A stretch of 64,000 bases of DNA from Parapontixanthobacter sp963736595 (lineage in GTDB: Bacteria > Pseudomonadota > Alphaproteobacteria > Sphingomonadales > Sphingomonadaceae): positions 434,001 through 498,000 of the forward strand of contig CAVTPG010000011.1 in the NCBI GenBank assembly GCA_963736595.1, read 5' to 3'. The translations under genes and the position numbers were made by a program. How positions within the stretch are numbered: the first letter of the stretch is position 1; every line of letters starts with the position of its first letter. Below are positions 1-8,541 of this stretch, piece by piece. The notes below the pieces were generated by a model. That model had not been told where the DNA came from. It did no database searches and saw only the letters and a list, made by a program, of their open reading frames with translations.

Positions 1-171
1 CAACAGCTTGTTGCGCAGCGTGGAATGAACGCTCAGGCGAGCATCGCAGCTATGATGTTCTGGCCCAAAGTCATTAGCTGGACCGCGTGTTTTGTGTTGC
101 CGATCATCGGCTTATGGCTGGCCAGACAACAGCGTAAACGGCATCATAAACCGTATCGCAAACTTGATTAA
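1..171 (+). CDS. C-terminal end of an unidentified membrane protein (partial)
   Basis: Frame 1 is open from the first base and ends with TAA at 169-171, giving 56 residues. It holds one hydrophobic stretch (about residues 24-41, core TACFVLPIIGLWLA) followed by a strongly basic tail rich in Arg, Lys and His. This is what the cytoplasmic end of an inner-membrane protein looks like. The rest of the gene lies outside the window, so the family cannot be named. Confidence 0.5.
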   Translation, partial: QQLVAQRGMNAQASIAAMMFWPKVISWTACFVLPIIGLWLARQQRKRHHKPYRKLD

Positions 172-235
172 GCCTGCTCACAGGTTCACACCCGTATCAG
201 AAGAAACCATAAAAGTTTTTGAGAGGAATCCCTGC

Positions 236-2098
236 ATGAAACTCGCCAGAGCCGCTCTGTCTGCCCCGATCCTAACCTTGGCCTTGTCGCTTGCCTCACC
301 TGCGCTGGCCGATCATCATGGCGACAAACCCGCGATGGCGGAAACATCGGCCTTTCCGATGACGCCGCAAGGGGCGTCCGACTGGATCGATATGGTTGAG
401 CAGGATTTGTTCGATTATTCGCTGGAAGCGGCGAAAATTTACTGGATAAACGCGACATATATTACGCAGGATACCGATGCGCTGGCCGCTCAGATTGGTG
501 CGGAAGGCACGGAAAAATCCGTCAATTATGCGCTGGAAGCCGCGAAATATGCGCAAGTTTCGGGCCTCGATCCTGAAGTGGCTCGCAAATTGGATATGCT
601 GCGCACTGGAATTGTGCTGCCCGCGCCAACGACGCAGGGTGCAGCAACCGAGTTGAACGAGATCGCAACGAGTTTGAACAGCCAGTATGGCAAAGGAAAA
701 GGCACGCTGAACGGCGCGGAAATTAACGGCTCCGACATCGAGGCGGAAATGGGCAATCTCGAACGTTCTCCTGACGAATTATCGGAAATGTGGGCCAGCT
801 GGCATAGTCAGGTCGGCGCGCCCATGAAGGACGATTACGCCCGCATGGTTGCCATCGCCAATGAAGGCGCAGAGGAACTGGGCTTTGACGATGTCGGCGC
901 GATGTGGCGCGCCAATTACGACATGACCCCGCAAGAATTTGCAGCGGAAAAAGAGCGTCTGTGGGAAGAAGTGAAGCCGCTTTACATGGCGCTGCACACT
1001 TATGTTCGCTCGAAATTGAATGAGAAATACGGCAACGACATTCAGCCTGCAACCGGCGCAATCCGGGCCGATTTGCTAGGCAATATGTGGGCGCAGGAAT
1101 GGGGTAATATTTATCCGCTGGTTGCGCCGGAAGGGGCTGGCGATGTCGGCTATGACTTGACTGACCTGATTGCCAAAAAAGGGTTCAGCGAAGTCGATAT
1201 GGTCCGCGTGGGTGAGGATTTCTTCTCGTCACTGGGCTTCGATGCGCTGCCCGAAACTTTTTACGAGCGCAGCCAGTTCGTAAAGCCTGCTGATCGCGAA
1301 GTCGTGTGTCATGCCAGCGCGTGGGATCTCGACAACAAGGACGACATCCGCATCAAGATGTGCATCAAGCCTAATGCGGACGACTTCATCACCATCCATC
1401 ACGAGCTGGGCCACAATTACTATCAGCGCGCTTATAAAGAGCAGGACTATTTGCATCTGAACGGTGCGAATGATGGGTTTCACGAGGCAATCGGCGACAT
1501 GATTGCGCTGTCAATTACGCCGGAATATCTGGTGCAGATCGATATGCTGGACCGCGCGGATGTCCCGGGTGCGGATAAGGATATCGGGCTGTTGTTGCGT
1601 CAGGCGATGGACAAAGTCGCTTTCTTCCCTTTCGCCCATCTGGTCGATAAATGGCGCTGGGGCGTCTTCGACGGTTCCATCACGCCGGCGACTTACAACG
1701 ATGCGTGGACCGGACTTCGCACCCAGTATCAAGGCATCGTTCCGCCGGTTGAGCGGCCTGCCGATGCCTTCGATCCGGGCGCAAAATACCACATTCCCGG
1801 CAACACGCCGTATACGCGATATTTCCTCGCGCGCTTGTTGCAATTCCAATTCTATAAAGCGGCGTGCGATCAGGCAGGCTGGGATGGTCCGCTGCATCGC
1901 TGTTCGTTCTATGGTAATAAAGAAGTGGGCAAGAACCTGAATGCCATGCTGGAAATGGGCGCATCCAAGCCGTGGCCTGACGCACTGGAAGCCTTTACCG
2001 GCAGCCGCGAGATGAGCGGCACGGCGATGGTGGAATATTTCGCGCCGCTAATGAGCTGGCTGGAAGAGCAGAACCGGGGCAAGCCGCAAGGGTGGTAA
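236..2098 (+). CDS. M2 family metallopeptidase (peptidyl-dipeptidase A / ACE-like), exported
   Basis: This 620-residue protein is a zinc peptidyl-dipeptidase of the M2 (angiotensin-converting-enzyme-like) family, expected to act in the periplasm on peptides. The zinc motif HELGH is at residues 389-393 and the third ligand Glu lies in GFHEAIGD (E417), the HExxH...HE spacing of the family. The frame is open further upstream (from 92), but ATG 236 is preferred because GAGAGGA lies 8 nt before it and it opens a clean signal peptide (MKLARAALSAPILTLALSL, then ASPALA before the mature start). It stands alone on the strand, with about 100 nt to the next gene. Family assignment is firm; the substrate is unknown. 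Confidence 0.93.
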   Translation: MKLARAALSAPILTLALSLASPALADHHGDKPAMAETSAFPMTPQGASDWIDMVEQDLFDYSLEAAKIYWINATYITQDTDALAAQIGAEGTEKSVNYALEAAKYAQVSGLDPEVARKLDMLRTGIVLPAPTTQGAATELNEIATSLNSQYGKGKGTLNGAEINGSDIEAEMGNLERSPDELSEMWASWHSQVGAPMKDDYARMVAIANEGAEELGFDDVGAMWRANYDMTPQEFAAEKERLWEEVKPLYMALHTYVRSKLNEKYGNDIQPATGAIRADLLGNMWAQEWGNIYPLVAPEGAGDVGYDLTDLIAKKGFSEVDMVRVGEDFFSSLGFDALPETFYERSQFVKPADREVVCHASAWDLDNKDDIRIKMCIKPNADDFITIHHELGHNYYQRAYKEQDYLHLNGANDGFHEAIGDMIALSITPEYLVQIDMLDRADVPGADKDIGLLLRQAMDKVAFFPFAHLVDKWRWGVFDGSITPATYNDAWTGLRTQYQGIVPPVERPADAFDPGAKYHIPGNTPYTRYFLARLLQFQFYKAACDQAGWDGPLHRCSFYGNKEVGKNLNAMLEMGASKPWPDALEAFTGSREMSGTAMVEYFAPLMSWLEEQNRGKPQGW

Positions 2099-2205
2099 GT
2101 CACAAGACTTATCAGCAAGTTTTGCGTGCCGGCGCTTTGCGCGGGCGACGATGACGCGTTAGCTTTCAGGCGCATTACAGATGGGCGGGATGGAGTCGGG
2201 TTGAG

Positions 2206-3219
2206 ATGGGCGATATAGCGAACACCCTTTTATCCGCGCCGATCCTGTTCTTCGTGCTGGGCGTGCTGGCCGCCGCAGTGCGGTCCGATCTGGCGATACC
2301 GGAGACGGTAGCCAAGGGACTGTCGCTCTATCTGATGGCGGCGATCGGCCTTAAAGGCGGGGTCGAAGTGGCCAAGGCCGGGGTCACAGCTGATCTTGGG
2401 CTGGCACTGCTCGCCGGGTTGCTGTTGTCCGCGCTGATCCCATTTCTTGTTGCTCCGGCCTTGCGTAGTTTCGGGCGGTTGGACGCGGTTAATGGCGGCG
2501 CGGTCGCAGCGCATTACGGCTCTGTCAGCGTGGTCACTTTCGTCACGGCCAGCCAGGTATATGGCGAGAACGGCTTTGCCATTGCCGGCTTCATGGTCGC
2601 GGTGCTGGCCTTGATGGAAACGCCAGCGATCATTTCCGGCCTGATGATTGCGCGCAAGGGTGCAGCAGCTAACGGTAATTCTAGCGGCAAGACGAGCGCC
2701 GAGGCAAGTGGCGGCATGGACAGCGAATTGCTGCGCGAAGTGCTGTTCAACGGTTCCGTCGTGTTGCTGTTGGGCAGTTTTGTTATCGGGCTGGTCATCG
2801 GAGAGGACGGCTTCGTACCGATCGCGCCTTTGTTCCAGGTCGGCTTCACCGGCGTCTTGTGCCTGTTCCTGCTCGATATGGGCCTGATCGCGATGCGAAA
2901 AATGCGTGACAGCCGCGCACTTACATTTCGGCTGGTCATGCTGGCGCTGATCTTCCCGATCATCAATGGCACGATTGGAGCGACCGTTGGCACGCTGATT
3001 GGGCTGGACCCGGCCTCGGTCGCAGGCCTTGCCATATTGTCGGCCAGCGCATCTTACATCGCCGTCCCCGCCGCCATGCGCATGGCCTTGCCGCAAGCCA
3101 ATGCCGGCCTGTACCTCGCCATGTCGCTGGGCGTGACATTTCCCTTTAACATCATCATCGGTATCCCGCTGTTCCGCGCGATGGCCGAATGGATGGCCAG
3201 CGCCATGGGAGGCCTGTGA
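2206..3219 (+). CDS. sbtA: SbtA-family sodium-dependent bicarbonate transporter permease
   Basis: A 337-residue, strongly hydrophobic protein with about ten membrane segments, an internal two-half organisation, and a soluble Ser/Gly-rich linker around residues 150-172 between the halves. This layout and the opening segment (APILFFVLGVLAAAVRSDL) match the Sbt_1 (formerly DUF897) family, whose cyanobacterial member SbtA is a Na+/HCO3- symporter. The stop TGA overlaps the start of the next gene (TGATG at 3217-3221), and that gene encodes a PII-like protein, as in cyanobacterial sbtAB. A beta-carbonic anhydrase follows on the opposite strand. Substrate in this bacterium is inferred; related transporters in heterotrophs are poorly characterised. 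Confidence 0.88.
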   Translation: MGDIANTLLSAPILFFVLGVLAAAVRSDLAIPETVAKGLSLYLMAAIGLKGGVEVAKAGVTADLGLALLAGLLLSALIPFLVAPALRSFGRLDAVNGGAVAAHYGSVSVVTFVTASQVYGENGFAIAGFMVAVLALMETPAIISGLMIARKGAAANGNSSGKTSAEASGGMDSELLREVLFNGSVVLLLGSFVIGLVIGEDGFVPIAPLFQVGFTGVLCLFLLDMGLIAMRKMRDSRALTFRLVMLALIFPIINGTIGATVGTLIGLDPASVAGLAILSASASYIAVPAAMRMALPQANAGLYLAMSLGVTFPFNIIIGIPLFRAMAEWMASAMGGL

Positions 3220-3533
3220 TGCCGGACAATATGATTACCCGCGTGCGGCTGGAAGTGCTGGTCGATGGGCCACTTGCACCGCGCCTCGTCAAGCTGTCCA
3301 AGCAAGCCGGTATCACCGGACATACGCTGTTTCGCACGGTCAGCGGCGAGGGCACGGATGGCGCGTGGAAAGAGGATATGGTCAGCGGGGTGACGACCAA
3401 GTTCATCTTTCTCGCCGTCGCCAACCAGGAACGCGCCGATGCTTTTATCGAGTTGGTTCGCCCGCTAATGGAAAGTCACGGGCTTCTGGTGTTGCGCTCC
3501 GCTGTCGATGTGATCCGCCCCGACAAGTTCTGA
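3219..3533 (+). CDS. sbtB: PII-like signalling protein (SbtB type)
   Basis: A 104-residue protein with the alternating beta-alpha pattern of the PII superfamily (TRVRLEVLVD..., T-loop-like middle, final VDVIRP strand). Its ATG shares one base with the sbtA stop codon, so the two are translationally coupled. Known SbtB proteins bind adenine nucleotides including cAMP and gate SbtA. This protein contains no cysteine, so it lacks the C-terminal redox-sensitive CGPxGC (R-loop) motif of many cyanobacterial SbtB proteins. Function as an SbtA regulator is inferred from linkage and fold. Confidence 0.82.
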   Translation: MPDNMITRVRLEVLVDGPLAPRLVKLSKQAGITGHTLFRTVSGEGTDGAWKEDMVSGVTTKFIFLAVANQERADAFIELVRPLMESHGLLVLRSAVDVIRPDKF

Positions 3534-3537
3534 ACGC

Positions 3538-4203
3538 TTACCCGCGCGCGAAGTAAGTGGCGTGGCGGGCGACTTGCTCGCCGTAATATTCCTCCACCGG
3601 AACGAAGGCCTGGCGCGCTTCCTCGTAAGCTGACACATGACCTGTGCCGATGTCATAGACCCAGCCGTGGATCGACAGATCGCCCTTGGCCAGCCTCGCG
3701 GCGACCGCAGGGTGCGTGCGCAGATGCTGCATTTGTAGCAGCACATTTTGTTCCAGCAGCATTTGCATCCGCTCTTGCTCGGAAAGGCCTTCGCCAGTGG
3801 CCTCGACCGCCGCAATGGCTGCTTTGGCAAAACTGAGCCATTTGGAAACGTGCGGCAAATGCGCGACGCTTTCCAAATCCATTGCTCCTGCCATCGCCCC
3901 GCATTCAGTGTGACCGCAGATGACGGCGTGCGGGACTTTCAGCACTTCCATCGCATATTCGATCGAGGCGGTCATGCCGCCCGTCTGATCGCTGTAGGGC
4001 GGAATAATATTGCCCGCATTGCGGCAGATGAACAGCTCGCCCGGCTCGGTCTGCGTAATCATCGCGGTTTCGACCCGGCTATCCGAACACGCGACGAACA
4101 GGGCGTCGGGCGCTTGCCCACCGGCAAGGCGTTCGAACAAATCCCGCTTTTCGGGATAGACGGACTTTTCGAAATGGACGACGCCGGCGGCGAATCTGGG
4201 CAT
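3538..4203 (-). CDS. Beta-class carbonic anhydrase
   Basis: A 221-residue beta-carbonic anhydrase interconverting CO2 and bicarbonate. The zinc site is complete: C39, D41 and R43 in CSDSR, and H98 and C101 in HTEC. The frame is open upstream to 4506, but the family start is MPRFAAG at 4203. It is convergent with sbtB with only 4 nt between the stop codons, so transporter, PII-like regulator and carbonic anhydrase form a compact bicarbonate-handling cluster. The AMP nucleosidase gene ends 14 nt upstream of its start, so the two leftward genes may be cotranscribed. Confidence 0.93.
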   Translation of the reverse strand: MPRFAAGVVHFEKSVYPEKRDLFERLAGGQAPDALFVACSDSRVETAMITQTEPGELFICRNAGNIIPPYSDQTGGMTASIEYAMEVLKVPHAVICGHTECGAMAGAMDLESVAHLPHVSKWLSFAKAAIAAVEATGEGLSEQERMQMLLEQNVLLQMQHLRTHPAVAARLAKGDLSIHGWVYDIGTGHVSAYEEARQAFVPVEEYYGEQVARHATYFARG

Positions 4204-4216
4204 CGAGTGATTCCTG

Positions 4217-5689
4217 CTACTGATTAATGGTATGAAAAAAGGCGTATGTATACCGGAAAGGTGGTTCGTTAAAGGCGCGCAATTTGCGGCTGTGGAGGCG
4301 CGGGCCTTCCGCGCGCAGAATGCGGCAGGTTTCTGTCCCGATCTGCATATGGGCGGCAATGGCCTGCTCGTAAAATCTGTTCGCTTGTCCGGGCAATTTG
4401 ATTTCGCCATGCAGCGGCTTGTCACTGACGCACAGCAGCGTGCCATAGGGTACGCGAAAGCGGTATCCTTGCGCGGCAATGGTGGCGGACTCCATGTCGA
4501 TGCCAACCGCGCGGGACAGCGACAGCCGCCGCGCCGAGCTGGTAAAGCGTAATTCCCAATTGCGATCGTCAGTGGTGACGACGGTTCCGGTGCGCAGACG
4601 CTTTTTCAAATCCGCACCGTGCTGACCAGAGATCTCCTGCGATGCAGCCGCCAATGCCTGCTGCACTTCGGCGATTGCAGGGATGGGAATTTCCGGCGGC
4701 AGAACGCTGTCCAGCACATGATCGTCGCGCAGATAAGCGTGCGCCAGCACGTAGTCACCGATCTTCTGGCTCGGGCGCAAACCGCCGCAATGACCGATCA
4801 TCAGCCACGCTTCGGGACGCAGTACGGCCAAGTGATCGCAAATCGTTTTTGCATTGGACGGACCGACACCGATATTGACCAGCGTAATTCCGTCATGCCC
4901 TTCGCGGGTGAGATGATAGGCCGGCATTTGATGGCGCCGCCAAGCCGTATCGGACAATTGCAAACGGGCATCGGGCGTGGCCTCGTCGAGATACATTCCG
5001 CCCGCTCCGGCCAGCGCAGTGTAGCCGTCCTTGCCAAGTTGCTGACCGGCCCAATCGACGAATTCATCGACATAGCGGTGGTAATTGGTGAACAGGATAA
5101 ACCGTTGAAAATGCTGAGTGTCGGTGCCGGTGTAATGCGCAAGGCGTGCCAGACTGAAATCGGTGCGCAAGGCATCGAATAGCGACAGCGGGATGGTGTC
5201 ACCAACGTCACCCACCTCGATCGCATCGGCCAGTTCATCGCCAATATCGGCCAGTTCGGTCGCGGGAAAATGCTGCGCAATTTCCTGCGGGCTGATCCCG
5301 GCCAGCTCTGCGCCGGCATCACCGTCCAGAACATAGGGGAACGGAATTTCCTGCGTCGATAGCCGCGCTTGCAATTCAATCTCGTAATCGCTGCCGATCA
5401 GTTGCAATTGCTCGGTCAGATAGGCAGCGAACATCGCCGGGCGCGTGACTGTGGTAGCATAGGTTCCGGGCGTGTTGAGGCGGCCAAATGCGCGGCTGCG
5501 ATCTGCCGGTTGGTCGCCGCCCATGAAACGCATGACCAGTTCGGGATACGCATAGCTGCCATCCTTGCGCCGTTCGGATGAGGGCAGCGTGCCATCGCGC
5601 CCGAAGGCCATCACGTCGGCACGCAACCTCTGGACCGAGGATTGATAGAGGCGTTCGAGTTCGGCAATGATGGATTCGATGGTTTGCAT
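4217..5689 (-). CDS. amn: AMP nucleosidase
   Basis: A 490-residue protein matching AMP nucleosidase, which hydrolyses AMP to adenine and ribose 5-phosphate. The N-terminal half is the Amn-specific domain; the C-terminal half is a PNP/UDP phosphorylase fold (NIGVGPSNAKTICDHLAVLR, then GIDMESATIAAQGYRFRVPYGTLLCVSDKP in two parts). Length is close to the 484 residues of the E. coli enzyme. Start chosen at ATG 5689 (MQTIESIIAELERLY); an upstream in-frame codon at 5758 would add a 23-residue hydrophobic extension not seen in the family. It lies between the carbonic anhydrase and the ribosomal operon terminator, all on the same strand. Confidence 0.92.
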   Translation of the reverse strand: MQTIESIIAELERLYQSSVQRLRADVMAFGRDGTLPSSERRKDGSYAYPELVMRFMGGDQPADRSRAFGRLNTPGTYATTVTRPAMFAAYLTEQLQLIGSDYEIELQARLSTQEIPFPYVLDGDAGAELAGISPQEIAQHFPATELADIGDELADAIEVGDVGDTIPLSLFDALRTDFSLARLAHYTGTDTQHFQRFILFTNYHRYVDEFVDWAGQQLGKDGYTALAGAGGMYLDEATPDARLQLSDTAWRRHQMPAYHLTREGHDGITLVNIGVGPSNAKTICDHLAVLRPEAWLMIGHCGGLRPSQKIGDYVLAHAYLRDDHVLDSVLPPEIPIPAIAEVQQALAAASQEISGQHGADLKKRLRTGTVVTTDDRNWELRFTSSARRLSLSRAVGIDMESATIAAQGYRFRVPYGTLLCVSDKPLHGEIKLPGQANRFYEQAIAAHMQIGTETCRILRAEGPRLHSRKLRAFNEPPFRYTYAFFHTINQ

Positions 5690-5763
5690 GACACGTCTCT
5701 TGGGCGATCTGGCGAAAAAAAGGAAGAGTGCGACGCCATAAGTCGCACATGGCAACAACTTAC

Positions 5764-5799
5764 AAAAAGGGCGCGAAGTCCACTTAAGACCCGCGCCCT
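5764..5799 (-). terminator. Rho-independent terminator of the rpsF-rpsR-rplI operon
   Basis: On the minus strand an 8-bp GC stem (AGGGCGCG with CGCGCCCT, plus-strand arms 5768-5775 and 5792-5799) encloses a 16-nt loop and is followed by TTTTT. It sits about 30 nt downstream of the rplI stop. Confidence 0.8.
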
Positions 5800-5831
5800 G
5801 TTTGCACTGTGTCTAGGTCGAGGAAAGCAGC

Positions 5832-6494
5832 TTAGTCTTGCTCGTCCTCGGCTGTTTTCAACGAATCGGCATCGGCATCCACCGCGTCATCACTTGCCGG
5901 AGCGGCATCTTCATCCAGCATATCAGCTGGAATTTCGCCGGGTTCCAGCGTCGGATCGACGGCTTCGGTAAAGCCTTCGGTTTCCGATGCTTCGTCTTCG
6001 AACATCTGCGAGATGACGTCGACGCCCTTGGTCTGCAATTCCGCTTCGTCTTCGGAGCGCGCAACGTTCGCCTTGACCGTCACCGAAACTTCGGGGTGAA
6101 GATCGATGCGCACATCGTGCATTCCGATCGCCTTGATCGGGTTGCCCATGATGACTTGCTTTTTGTCGATCTCGTGACCCTTGTCGGCCAGACCTGCCAC
6201 GATGTCGCGGACATTGACCGAACCGTAAAGCTGACCCGTGTTGGAGGAAGCACGCAACAGCACGATTTCCGTGCCATCGACCTTGCTTCCGGCCTTTTCC
6301 GCTTCAGTACGGCGTTCGGCGTTTTCGGTTTCAAGCCGCTCGCGATTGGCTTCGAACACCTTTTTGTTGGCTTCGTTGGCGCGCAAGGCTTTCTTCTGCG
6401 GCAACAGGAAGTTGCGCGCATAGCCATCCTTGACGGTGACGACATCGCCAATGGTGCCGAGTTTTTCGACACGTTGCAGGAGAATGATATCCAT
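5832..6494 (-). CDS. rplI: 50S ribosomal protein L9 with long acidic C-terminal extension
   Basis: A 220-residue L9. The N-terminal rRNA-binding domain is typical (MDIILLQRVEKLGTIGDVVT), followed by the long connecting helix and the C-terminal domain to about residue 150. The last 70 or so residues are a tail rich in Asp and Glu, ending KTAEDEQD; E. coli L9 has 149 residues in total. It is the last gene of the rpsF-rpsR-rplI operon, 12 nt after rpsR, with a terminator behind it. Confidence 0.97.
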   Translation of the reverse strand: MDIILLQRVEKLGTIGDVVTVKDGYARNFLLPQKKALRANEANKKVFEANRERLETENAERRTEAEKAGSKVDGTEIVLLRASSNTGQLYGSVNVRDIVAGLADKGHEIDKKQVIMGNPIKAIGMHDVRIDLHPEVSVTVKANVARSEDEAELQTKGVDVISQMFEDEASETEGFTEAVDPTLEPGEIPADMLDEDAAPASDDAVDADADSLKTAEDEQD

Positions 6495-6506
6495 GTTTCT
6501 CTCTCC

Positions 6507-6731
6507 TTACTTCACAAGATACGGAAGCAGGCCGATGTGGCGCGCACGCTTGATCGCCTTGGCGAGTTCGCGTTGCTTCTTGGCCGAAACGGCGGTGATG
6601 CGGGACGGCACGATTTTGCCGCGCTCGGACATGAAACCCTGAAGCAGGCGCACATCCTTGTAATCGATGGTCGGCGCATTCTTGCCCGAAAACGGGCAGG
6701 TCTTGCGGCGGCGGAAAAACGGGCGGGCCAT
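6507..6731 (-). CDS. rpsR: 30S ribosomal protein S18
   Basis: A 74-residue S18 (ends RARHIGLLPYLVK). Its ATG overlaps the rpsF stop by one base (TGATG read on the minus strand, 6729-6733), indicating coupled translation with its ribosomal partner S6. The N-terminus starts MARPFFRRRKTCPFSGKNAP, normal for alphaproteobacteria. Confidence 0.98.
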   Translation of the reverse strand: MARPFFRRRKTCPFSGKNAPTIDYKDVRLLQGFMSERGKIVPSRITAVSAKKQRELAKAIKRARHIGLLPYLVK

Positions 6732-7096
6732 CAGTCGCGGTCCTCTCTGTCGGAGCGACGTTTGCGGTCGCGGTCGTTCTTGCGCATCATTACGCTCGGG
6801 CCTTCCTCGTGTTCGTCCACGCGGATGGTCATGTAACGCAGCACATCTTCATTGATGCGCGTCTGGCGTTCGAGTTCCTCGACGACGGAACCGGGTCCAT
6901 CAATGTTGAGCATCACGAAATGCGCTTTGCGGTTACGGTCGATTTTGTAAGCGAGGTTTTTCAAACCCCAGGTTTCGGTCTTGACGACCTTGCCTTCGCT
7001 TTTTTCAATAATTTCGGTGGCTGTCGCGGCCAGTTGATCGACTTGAGCCTGGCTCAAATCCTGACGCGCGAGAAAGATATGCTCATATAGAGCCAT
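6731..7096 (-). CDS. rpsF: 30S ribosomal protein S6
   Basis: A 121-residue S6, first gene of the rpsF-rpsR-rplI operon. Start set at ATG 7096 (MALYEHIFLARQDLSQAQVD); the frame is open further upstream but without family similarity. It has the usual charged C-terminal tail (ends RSDREDRD), which contacts S18. About 200 nt separate it from the divergent DUF808 gene, room for both promoters. Confidence 0.97.
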   Translation of the reverse strand: MALYEHIFLARQDLSQAQVDQLAATATEIIEKSEGKVVKTETWGLKNLAYKIDRNRKAHFVMLNIDGPGSVVEELERQTRINEDVLRYMTIRVDEHEEGPSVMMRKNDRDRKRRSDREDRD

Positions 7097-7300
7097 CGTC
7101 TCGTATCCTGTACTGTAATGCCGATCGCTGGCTGATCCGCGGGATTGCGGGGCCCCTCCGGCTTTCTTCGTCTCTTGCGCCCAAGCAAAAACTTGGAACA
7201 AGAAGGCGCGCTAATAGCTGGAACACTAGGAAATGCAAGAGTGTGCTTTGCGCTGATCATCGCTATGCGTGCAAGCCGAAACCAAGAGCGGAGAATGTGG

Positions 7301-8251
7301 ATGCCCAGTGGATTGGTCGCGTTGCTGGACGACGTATCGATAATTGCCCGCACGGCGGCGGCTTCGGTCGATGACATTGCAGCAGCTGCCGGTAAAGCGG
7401 GCAGCAAGACGGCGGGTGTCATAATCGACGACGCGGCGGTCACCCCGTCCTATGTTACCGGCCTTAGTCCCGCGCGCGAATTGCCGATCATCTGGAATAT
7501 CGCCAAAGGCAGCTTCAAGAACAAGCTGCTGTTTTTGCTGCCTGGCGCTTTGCTGCTCAGTGAGTTTTTGCCGTCCGCGATCGTTTTCGTGCTGATGCTG
7601 GGTGGCGGGTTTCTGGCCTATGAAGGCGCGGAAAAAGTCATGGAAAAGCTGGGCGGTGAAAAGCACGGCAAGACCGTCGAAGACGTGATCGAGGATCCGG
7701 TTGCGTTCGAGAAACAACGGGTGTCCGGCGCAATCAGAACCGATCTTATTCTGTCGGCAGAAATCATGGCAATCACTTTAGCCGAAGTGGCGACCGAATC
7801 TTTGATGACCCGCGCCGGGGTGCTGGCTGTGGTCGGGATAGTGGTGACGGTCGTGGTTTATGGCGCGGTCGCGCTCATTGTGAAGATGGACGATGTCGGC
7901 CTTGCGCTGACCAAGCGTACCAATGAAACCAAGCAGGCCATCGGTCGCTTCCTGCTGCGCGCGATGCCGTGGCTGCTGAAAGGGCTGTCCTTCGTCGGAA
8001 CCATTGCAATGTTGTGGGTCGGCGGCGGTATTTTGCTGCACGGCACGCATGAGCTGGGCTGGCATACGCTGTACGATGCGACGCACGGTATCGAATACGC
8101 TGTAAAATCGACCACGGGCGCATTAGGCGGCATATTGGGCTGGCTGACTTACGCGGCAGCATCGGCCTTTATCGCGCTGATCGTGGGTATGATCATCGCC
8201 TTTGTATTGCACAAGGTGCTGAAAGTCGGACACGCGCCCGGCGCGCATTAA
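7301..8251 (+). CDS. DUF808 family inner-membrane protein (YedI-like)
   Basis: A 316-residue membrane protein of the DUF808 family. The family N-terminus is plain (MPSGLVALLDDVSIIARTAA, then PARELPIIW and a KNKLLFLLPGALLLS segment). Several membrane helices follow to the end. ATG 7301 is chosen because it gives this N-terminus and has GGAGA 6 nt upstream; the open frame begins earlier at 7145. The molecular function of the family is not established. It is convergent with the small zinc-ribbon gene, overlapping it by 4 nt at the 3' end. Confidence 0.9.
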   Translation: MPSGLVALLDDVSIIARTAAASVDDIAAAAGKAGSKTAGVIIDDAAVTPSYVTGLSPARELPIIWNIAKGSFKNKLLFLLPGALLLSEFLPSAIVFVLMLGGGFLAYEGAEKVMEKLGGEKHGKTVEDVIEDPVAFEKQRVSGAIRTDLILSAEIMAITLAEVATESLMTRAGVLAVVGIVVTVVVYGAVALIVKMDDVGLALTKRTNETKQAIGRFLLRAMPWLLKGLSFVGTIAMLWVGGGILLHGTHELGWHTLYDATHGIEYAVKSTTGALGGILGWLTYAAASAFIALIVGMIIAFVLHKVLKVGHAPGAH

Positions 8252-8541
8252 GGTAGTTCGTCAGGACTGTCCGGAGTGGTCAAATCGAGCGAGCAATTGC
8301 TACATCGTTTGTTCGGCCACGGCAGAGCGAAATTTCCGCGCATGAACAAATTGCTGTTGCAGCGTGGGCAATTGTATTTCCACATTCCGGTGGTCATCAC
8401 GAACAGTATCACTGTGCAAATCGCGAACGGGATGAAACTATGCCCGAAGGTGCGCTCGTATATGACGACGAACACAAAGCTCGCCGCGACGCCGAACAAC
8501 ATTCGGTAAAGATGCTGGCGGGCCTGGCGATAGACAATCAC
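8248..8541 (-). CDS. Small membrane protein with C-terminal zinc-ribbon-like cysteines
   Basis: A 97-residue protein of unknown function. Two hydrophobic segments (about residues 14-28 and 35-52) are followed by a CPRC...CSNC pair of cysteine knuckles typical of a zinc ribbon. Its ATG overlaps the stop of the upstream Mur ligase-like gene (4-nt overlap, 8538-8541), so it is translationally coupled to it. It also overlaps the DUF808 gene by 4 nt at the 3' end. The four cysteines and the coupling argue that it is a real gene. Confidence 0.7.
   Translation of the reverse strand: MIVYRQARQHLYRMLFGVAASFVFVVIYERTFGHSFIPFAICTVILFVMTTGMWKYNCPRCNSNLFMRGNFALPWPNKRCSNCSLDLTTPDSPDELP

Noticed and set aside
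7097..7300. Autoregulatory leader RNA before rpsF
   Set aside because: GC-rich complementarity exists (GGGGCCCC), but I cannot fold it convincingly into a known S6:S18-binding leader.
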